A stretch of 9,080 bases of DNA, taken from the NCBI RefSeq assembly GCF_036985595.1, contig NZ_BTPU01000062.1, positions 1 through 9,080 on the forward strand, given 5' to 3'. The position numbers were made by a program, and so were the translations under genes. The stretch comes from Vallitalea maricola (lineage in GTDB: Bacteria > Bacillota > Clostridia > Lachnospirales > Vallitaleaceae). Below the pieces are notes generated by a model, which was given only the letters and a program-made list of their open reading frames with translations, ran no database searches and was not told where the DNA came from. Positions 5,635 to 9,080 of this stretch are shown piece by piece; position 1 is the stretch's first letter, and each line of letters begins with the position of its first letter.

Positions 5635-5916
5635 TTGAAAAATAAGAGTAGTACACTATTTATACTTTATGTCGTTGGAATAACTGTTATAGCGTTGTCC
5701 GTTCTAATAGCTGTTAAATCATATATAGCTTTCAATGGACTAGTATCAGAAGATGCAAATATATTACATGGATTATATATAGTAGGTATAGGAATTATGC
5801 TAGGTATATTATTTATTTCATTTGCTGAATTATTAATTAATGTGAAACAAATCAATCAAAAACTTAGCTTACTCACATATGATACAAACAACCAAAAAGA
5901 TCAGGCTAGGGGATAA
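5635..5916 (+). CDS. Small two-TM membrane protein (93 aa), unrecognised
   Basis: It starts at TTG 5635 (MKNKSSTLFILYVVG) for the ribosome-binding reason given at 5619-5630; a GTG in the same frame at 5626 is too close. It has two membrane segments, about residues 6-28 and 46-68, then FAELLINVKQINQKLSLL, a short amphipathic helix, and a polar tail. The order TM-loop-TM ending in (F)AE...I...L is like a class of small membrane proteins I have seen in Firmicutes, without known function. Its stop codon lies in the loop of a terminator (5903-5925). It is convergent with the 68-aa gene at 5958-6164. No clear promoter is visible in the AT-rich DNA above it. Confidence 0.75.
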   Translation: MKNKSSTLFILYVVGITVIALSVLIAVKSYIAFNGLVSEDANILHGLYIVGIGIMLGILFISFAELLINVKQINQKLSLLTYDTNNQKDQARG

Positions 5917-5936
5917 TCCTAGCCTTAAATAATGTT
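5903..5936 (+). terminator. Terminator overlapping the stop of the 5635-5916 gene
   Basis: Perfect eight-base arms AGGCTAGG (5903-5910) and CCTAGCCT (5918-5925) enclose the TAA stop. A weak T-rich tail (taaataatgtttta) follows. It may also act on minus-strand transcripts of 5958-6164. Confidence 0.7.
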
Positions 5937-5957
5937 TTATAGCTGCCAATAACTCAT

Positions 5958-6164
5958 TTAATCAAAACTAATACCTGATATAATTATATTAGTACATCTA
6001 ATCATCAAATTCTTCAATAACTTAATGGTAAATATAAGTTCATTTCTAGCTTCTGTAGTGAAAAAAGTACTATCTATGTACACTTTAATTTTTTTAATAA
6101 AATAATAGCAAGTATCAATAAAATGGCATATAGCTTCTAGTTCTTCAATTGAACCCTCTTCCAT
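5958..6164 (-). CDS. Hypothetical helical micro-protein (68 aa)
   Basis: The ATG at 6164 follows AAGGAG (6176-6181) with an 11-base spacer, slightly long but plausible. The protein begins acidic (MEEGSIEELEAI) and continues as a mixed helical segment with KKIKVYIDSTFFTTEARNEL and LLKNLMIRCTNIIISG. It has three cysteines (about residues 13, 19, 57) and no signal peptide or clear TM, so it is probably cytoplasmic. It is downstream of the 54-aa gene with a 22-base gap, sharing a transcript divergent from the XRE regulator. Not recognised. Confidence 0.65.
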   Translation of the reverse strand: MEEGSIEELEAICHFIDTCYYFIKKIKVYIDSTFFTTEARNELIFTIKLLKNLMIRCTNIIISGISFD

Positions 6165-6186
6165 AATCTACAACACTCCTTTGTAA

Positions 6187-6351
6187 TTAGAAAATTTCAT
6201 ATATTACATTATAATCGTTTAAGATTTCTTCTATCTCAGCTTGAGTTGGATTAATAATAATTAGGTCTATAATTTCTTGTAAACACAGCGGGTCAATTGT
6301 AGCTTGATTAAGGTCTATGCAAAGTTTAATTTTATTCATACTATATTGCAT
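6187..6351 (-). CDS. Hypothetical acidic micro-protein (54 aa)
   Basis: Too short for usual gene-calling, but the ATG at 6349-6351 follows AAGGAG (6361-6366) with a nine-base spacer. It runs 54 codons (MQYSMNKIKLCIDL ... DYNVIYEIF) to TAA at 6187-6189. It has nine Asp/Glu against two Lys, so it is strongly acidic. The sequence TQAEIEEILNDYNVIYEIF predicts a helix. The ribosome binding site of the next gene begins six bases after its stop, so the two are co-transcribed. It is the first gene of the unit divergent from the XRE regulator, which suggests control by it. No family recognised. Confidence 0.65.
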   Translation of the reverse strand: MQYSMNKIKLCIDLNQATIDPLCLQEIIDLIIINPTQAEIEEILNDYNVIYEIF

Positions 6352-6514
6352 TAACTTGTTCTCCTTAATATTATTATTTCAACTATCTATCGTTACTTAA
6401 TTTATTTATAACAACACAATAACCCATATACATAATTTTATATATGAAGAGTTAGAAATGTTTTACTAAAATATTTAGATATGCTATAATTAAAATATTA
6501 ATTAATCACTTTTC

Positions 6515-6528
6515 ACTTTAGTTAAAGT
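6515..6528. promoter_or_regulatory. Operator-like palindrome O1 (ACTTTAGTTAAAGT)
   Basis: A 14-base near-palindrome with one central mismatch, flanked by TTTCAC on both sides (6511-6516, 6531-6536 region). It is the same block as O2 at 6577-6590, centre to centre 62 bases (about six helical turns). Placed toward the divergent 54/68-aa genes. Confidence 0.75.
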
Positions 6529-6568
6529 TATTTCACCAACAAGTTTATTTTAGCAAATTTTATTTCAC

Positions 6569-6596
6569 TTGTCAACACTTTAATTAAAGTTATTTT
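6569..6596 (+). promoter_or_regulatory. Promoter of the XRE regulator gene with operator inside
   Basis: TTGTCA (6569-6574), 16 bases, TATTTT (6591-6596). The -35 matches five of six consensus bases. The spacer is almost exactly the palindrome O2. A start about 6603 would give a short leader before AGAGGA and the ATG at 6621. Confidence 0.55.
6577..6590. promoter_or_regulatory. Operator-like palindrome O2 (ACTTTAATTAAAGT)
   Basis: A perfect 14-base palindrome lying between the -35 and -10 of the regulator promoter. Bound protein would block RNA polymerase, fitting autorepression by the XRE protein. Additional TTTCAC (6563-6568) and its complement GTGAAA (6604-6609) flank it. Confidence 0.8.
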
Positions 6597-6620
6597 ACTA
6601 TTTGTGAAAGAGGAATAATA

Positions 6621-6944
6621 ATGAGCGAAAATATAGGTATTAGATTATCTAATCTACTTAAAGAAAAAAGTCTATCAGCTGAAGATTTAGGTAATATGAT
6701 TGGAACTACCAAAAATACAATTTATAATATAATTAAAGGTAAAAATACCAAACTAGAGACTATAGAAAATATCTCTAAAACATTAGACATCAGTATAGAT
6801 TATTTAGTTTTTGGATCTAATCAATATAATGATGCTCTTGAAGAACAACTCTTAGAAAATTTTAGGCAACTAAACTATAAAAACAAAATCGAAATAGTTG
6901 GAGAAACAACCAAATTATTAACAAAACAAAAACTTGAAAAATAG
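6621..6944 (+). CDS. XRE/Cro-CI-type transcriptional regulator (107 aa)
   Basis: The ATG at 6621 follows AGAGGA at seven-base spacing. Residues 8-62 form an HTH_3-type domain: IRLSNLLKEKSLSAEDLGNM, then GTTKNTIYNIIKGKN for the recognition helix region, then LETIENISKTLDISIDYLVF. Residues 70-107 (EEQLLENFRQLNYKNKIEIV) are a helix often used for dimerisation in small phage-type repressors. It should be a cytoplasmic dimer that binds palindromic DNA; the twin ACTTTARTTAAAGT sites directly upstream are the obvious targets. It is divergent from the two micro-genes at 5958-6351, the typical arrangement of an autoregulated switch. The stop TAG overlaps the terminator stem. Target binding is inferred, not shown. 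Confidence 0.9.
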   Translation: MSENIGIRLSNLLKEKSLSAEDLGNMIGTTKNTIYNIIKGKNTKLETIENISKTLDISIDYLVFGSNQYNDALEEQLLENFRQLNYKNKIEIVGETTKLLTKQKLEK

Positions 6945-6971
6945 TAGGTAATTTAAACCTACTCTTTTTTT
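6943..6971 (+). terminator. Terminator of the XRE regulator gene
   Basis: Arms AGTAGGT (6943-6949) and ACCTACT (6957-6963), then CTTTTTTT. The stop codon TAG (6942-6944) begins the stem. Confidence 0.9.
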
Positions 6972-6988
6972 AGCTACATAATATTTCA

Positions 6989-7008
6989 ACCCATTATATC
7001 AAATGGGT
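6989..7008. other. Hairpin between convergent genes
   Basis: ACCCATT (6989-6995) pairs with AATGGGT (7002-7008) around six bases. It lies between two terminators of converging transcripts. No clear T-tract, so its role is uncertain. Confidence 0.4.
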
Positions 7009-7021
7009 ATATATGTTATAA

Positions 7022-7062
7022 TATATAAAAATATAGCCTACAAACCTGAATGGATGTAGGCT
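7022..7062 (-). terminator. Intrinsic terminator of the 7085-7414 gene
   Basis: Arms AGCCTACA (7035-7042) and TGTAGGCT (7055-7062) pair perfectly. The minus strand then reads ATATTTTTATAT. The 3' arm carries GTAGG, as in the terminators at 16-45, 1651-1678 and 3855-3877. Confidence 0.85.
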
Positions 7063-7084
7063 TATGATATTTAATCCGTTAGTT

Positions 7085-7414
7085 TTAAACTGCTCCAAAT
7101 GATATATATCTTCTATTAACATATCCATATTGACCTGTCTCAATTCTATATACGCTAGCCCAATCTCCAGTAAAATAGTTTACAACTACTTCTTCACCAA
7201 ATTCAAAAACACCTAATGTTGCAGAAGATGTATTTGGTGATGCTTTAAACGGTACATTAACTCCTTTTATATATCCAGGTGCAGGAAGACCACTTTGTAG
7301 ATTTACGTTCTCAATTTGGTTATCTGTATTAACAATGGTTTTCGCATAAGTAGCAGTATTAAATGTTAATATCATGCCAAGTACTAATGATAATATTAAT
7401 AATTGTTTTTTCAT
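7085..7414 (-). CDS. Secreted bacterial SH3-domain protein (109 aa)
   Basis: The ATG at 7414 follows GGAGGAGG (7420-7427). The signal peptide MKKQLLILSLVLGMILTF ends near TYA|KT (residue 24). After a linker, residues 51-104 form a bacterial SH3 (SH3_3-like) fold: GVNVPFKASPNTSSATLGVF, FGEEVVVNYFTGDWASVY and GYVNRRYI show the usual N-x-R-like start, the Ser-rich loop, G-x-x-V strand, Trp and final GYV. Such domains typically bind peptidoglycan or target wall proteins; alone like this it could be a wall-binding or accessory factor. No catalytic domain is attached. The first 54 bases of coding sequence are about 85% identical to those of the 101-481 gene although the mature parts are unrelated. 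It is monocistronic, with its own terminator. Confidence 0.88.
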   Translation of the reverse strand: MKKQLLILSLVLGMILTFNTATYAKTIVNTDNQIENVNLQSGLPAPGYIKGVNVPFKASPNTSSATLGVFEFGEEVVVNYFTGDWASVYRIETGQYGYVNRRYISFGAV

Positions 7415-7513
7415 ATGAACCTCCTCCTATAAATATTAATACATTATATATACTATCACATATAATTAGAAAATATTGTAAATTTCTGTATTCCACATTC
7501 ATAAAAATATCGC

Positions 7514-7546
7514 AAAAAAAGACAAGCTATCCTCGAAACAGCTTGT
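7514..7546 (-). terminator. Intrinsic terminator of the lipoprotein gene
   Basis: ACAAGCT (7522-7528) pairs with AGCTTGT (7540-7546); the minus strand then reads CTTTTTTTGCGA. The tail is nearly identical to that of 567-604. Confidence 0.85.
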
Positions 7547-7590
7547 AGTACTACTTTATAATCGAATAATGTGTATTAAAAACATATTAG

Positions 7591-8220
7591 TTACTCTACT
7601 TCAAATACTATTTCAACCTTATTTTCATAACTTAAGTCATCTTCTGATAAACCGAAGTCACAATATGCCACTAATTCATATTCTCCTGTAGGTAACTTTA
7701 ATTCTTTATCCTTATAATATGACTCCCAATATTTAGCATCTTTATCATCATTAGACCAACCGCCTGATTTAACAAATGGAATCGTATATATTTCCCCCTT
7801 TTTTAAAACTGTACATTTTAGAACATCTAATGTCATACCTTCATTATAATTATCCTTACCGTCAAAAATAGTATAGTTAAAATACGGAATACCATGCCAA
7901 ATAGTAATTTCTTCACTATCGCCAACATACTCTACTGTAGAAAATATATCTATAGGTTTTTTAGGAGTATAAACCATATCTTCTATAAATAGAGTTATTT
8001 TGAATATTCCATCATTGTTTTCATAACTTTTATATTTCTTAACCTTATACTGATTATTACTATTGATATCTTTAATTTTCCCTTTGTCACCAATCTCTTC
8101 ACCAGTTAGAACCATGTTATTATTGTTGGTATCCCTATTAGTAATATCATCATTAGTTTCACTATTACAACTTGTTAATAGAAAAATACTTAATACTATA
8201 ATTAGACTTAACTTTTTCAT
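7591..8220 (-). CDS. Lipoprotein with Ig-like (BsuPI-like) domain (209 aa)
   Basis: The ATG at 8220 follows AGAGGTG (8225-8231). A lipobox LTSC puts the lipidated Cys at residue 18 after a short signal, so the protein is tethered to the outer face of the membrane. Residues 19-60 are a polar, Asn/Asp-rich linker. From about 65 to the end there is a beta-sandwich-like region: YTPKKPIDIFSTVEYVGDSE, EITIWHGIPYFNYTIFDG, then LPTGEYELVAYCDFG. The pattern Y-G/S-d-s...W...P...Y, then LPxGEY, resembles the intracellular proteinase inhibitor (BsuPI) type Ig fold seen in many exported Firmicutes proteins. Its ligand is unknown. It has its own terminator at 7514-7546. The assignment to that family is moderate. 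Confidence 0.85.
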   Translation of the reverse strand: MKKLSLIIVLSIFLLTSCNSETNDDITNRDTNNNNMVLTGEEIGDKGKIKDINSNNQYKVKKYKSYENNDGIFKITLFIEDMVYTPKKPIDIFSTVEYVGDSEEITIWHGIPYFNYTIFDGKDNYNEGMTLDVLKCTVLKKGEIYTIPFVKSGGWSNDDKDAKYWESYYKDKELKLPTGEYELVAYCDFGLSEDDLSYENKVEIVFEVE

Positions 8221-8280
8221 TTTTCACCTCTTATTCCCGACATATCTATAACTTAATATTAACAAATAATTTAAAAATAA

Positions 8281-8322
8281 GCAAACGCAAAGAACTTACC
8301 TCTAAAAAAGAAGTAAGTTCTT
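8281..8322 (-). terminator. Intrinsic terminator of the 8361-8840 gene
   Basis: AAGAACTTAC (8290-8299) and GTAAGTTCTT (8313-8322) form a perfect ten-base stem. The minus strand then reads CTTTGCGTTTGC, a poor T-tract, so efficiency is uncertain. Confidence 0.65.
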
Positions 8323-8360
8323 AAATAACTCATAAGTAAAACATTAAATTTTAAGAATAT

Positions 8361-8840
8361 CTACTCTGCATTAGTAAAGCTTAATTCATAAGGAGATACA
8401 CTATTTCCTCCACTTTGATACACTACTCTAATATAATATACTTCGTCTTGTCTAATATAAATATTGGATATTTCTTGTCCTCTTGACCAATCATGTGATT
8501 GACTGATGAATTGTCCATTTTTATCATATATATACACCTTATGCTTGATATTATCTAATTCTCGAAGATAAACCCAACCTTGAGCTGAAGGAAAATCTGA
8601 TCTAACCTTAAACCAGTCTTCTCTATCCTCTTGATCTACAGTTCCATATATTACTAGTTCATCAGTTTTGCCTCTTTCCTTCAACGCATAGATTCCTTCT
8701 GCTTTATCCATTGTATTATTAGGTTCATCATTTTCTAACCAGGTATTATCATACATGCCACCCCATCCAGCAGCAAACGATGGAGATACATTAAAAAATA
8801 ATATAAAACTTGTTACACATAAAGCTATAAATTTTTTCAT
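8361..8840 (-). CDS. Secreted PPC-domain protein (159 aa)
   Basis: The ATG at 8840 follows AAAGGAGG (8852-8859). The signal peptide MKKFIALCVTSFILFF... ends at SFA|AG (residue 23). Residues 35-157 match the bacterial pre-peptidase C-terminal (PPC) domain: NDEPNNTMDKAE is the standard entry motif, YGTVDQEDREDWFKV the Asp-rich turn before the first strand, VYIYDKNGQF a middle strand, and YYIRVVYQSGGNSVSPYELS the classic end. PPC domains usually sit at the end of secreted proteases as folding or binding modules; here the domain is free-standing with no peptidase. It is probably secreted and binds polysaccharide, protein or calcium. Its promoter includes a 12-base palindrome (8887-8898). Confidence 0.88.
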   Translation of the reverse strand: MKKFIALCVTSFILFFNVSPSFAAGWGGMYDNTWLENDEPNNTMDKAEGIYALKERGKTDELVIYGTVDQEDREDWFKVRSDFPSAQGWVYLRELDNIKHKVYIYDKNGQFISQSHDWSRGQEISNIYIRQDEVYYIRVVYQSGGNSVSPYELSFTNAE

Positions 8841-8869
8841 TTATTATTTATCCTCCTTTGATTTCTATA

Positions 8870-8898
8870 TATTTATATATATTGTATTGCACGTGCAA
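8870..8898 (-). promoter_or_regulatory. Candidate promoter of the PPC gene with palindrome over the -35
   Basis: On the minus strand TTGCAC (8893-8898), 17 bases, TAAATA (8870-8875); a TATAAA lies at 15-base spacing. The -35 is half of the perfect palindrome TTGCACGTGCAA (8887-8898), which would let a dimeric regulator compete with polymerase. Confidence 0.45.
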
Positions 8899-9080
8899 AT
8901 ATAAACTAACATATTCTATCAAATTTTTCAATTATATCTAAAATTAATTCATTTAATTTATTAAATTGTCATAATATTTTTTAATAACAAATTATAGATA
9001 ATAATAATAATTTTAATTTAGTCCAAATAACAAAATTATAGTATATTAAGTCTTTTTATTAATCCCAAAAATTATGGCTG
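8899..9080. other. AT-rich window edge with no confident gene
   Basis: No start-bearing ORF is seen here. A minus-strand frame at 8906-8968 reads QFNKLNELILDIIEKFDRIC then TAG and looks like an amphipathic helix, but it is only 20 codons, lacks a start, and follows an in-frame TGA. It may be a fragment or chance. Confidence 0.4.

Noticed and set aside
5667..5855. Minus-strand open frame inside the two-TM gene
   Set aside because: It is antisense to a gene with a good ribosome binding site and a terminator matching the plus strand.
7363..7548. Plus-strand open frame over the SH3 gene start
   Set aside because: It is antisense to a convincing signal peptide gene with a strong ribosome binding site, and it runs into a terminator.
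8063..8251. Plus-strand hydrophobic open frame
   Set aside because: It is the antisense shadow of the lipoprotein signal peptide and Asn-rich linker.

Overview
The window looks like accessory chromosome from a very AT-rich, low-GC Gram-positive (Firmicutes, most likely Clostridia). The evidence is strong AGGAGG-type ribosome binding sites, short lysine-rich signal peptides with Ala-X-Ala-like cleavage sites, one lipobox protein, and intrinsic terminators after most genes. Every confident gene stops with TAA or TAG. Trp is written TGG at the codons I checked, so I read the standard code. No tRNA, rRNA, CRISPR array or intact transposase was seen. Genus cannot be fixed from the sequence alone.

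Layout. (1) 1-3052, minus strand: three secreted proteins of unrecognised family (101-481, 785-1519, 2495-3052), separated by gene debris: a start-less 47-codon frame (626-769), a broken ORF (1780-2043) and a collapsed YcxB-family membrane protein gene (2091-2368). (2) 3053-5176, minus strand: a GNAT acetyltransferase (3320-3778), a frameshifted 108-bp copy of part of the first gene (3892-3999), a DUF2569-like membrane protein (4040-4537, start corrected), a two-TM zinc-ribbon protein that seems to have lost its ATG (4756-5037), and a C-terminal gene fragment (5060-5176). (3) 5177-5634: extremely AT-rich DNA with one plus-strand C-terminal fragment (5474-5578). (4) 5635-6971: a regulatory module. 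It has a small two-TM protein (plus strand), two tiny minus-strand genes of 68 and 54 aa, and a divergent XRE-type repressor. Two near-identical palindromes (ACTTTARTTAAAGT) lie between the divergent units, one of them inside the repressor promoter. (5) 7035-8840, minus strand: three exported proteins: an SH3-domain protein, a lipoprotein and a PPC-domain protein, each with its own terminator.

Together this is an array of mostly monocistronic small exported proteins, each with its own RBS, signal peptide and terminator. Signs of recent turnover include a DNA-conserved signal-peptide segment attached to unrelated mature domains (101-481 and 7085-7414), a partial duplication, recurrent terminator motifs, and several decaying fragments. 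The most system-like element is the XRE repressor with its twin operators and two divergent micro-genes. Function of that module cannot be read from sequence.
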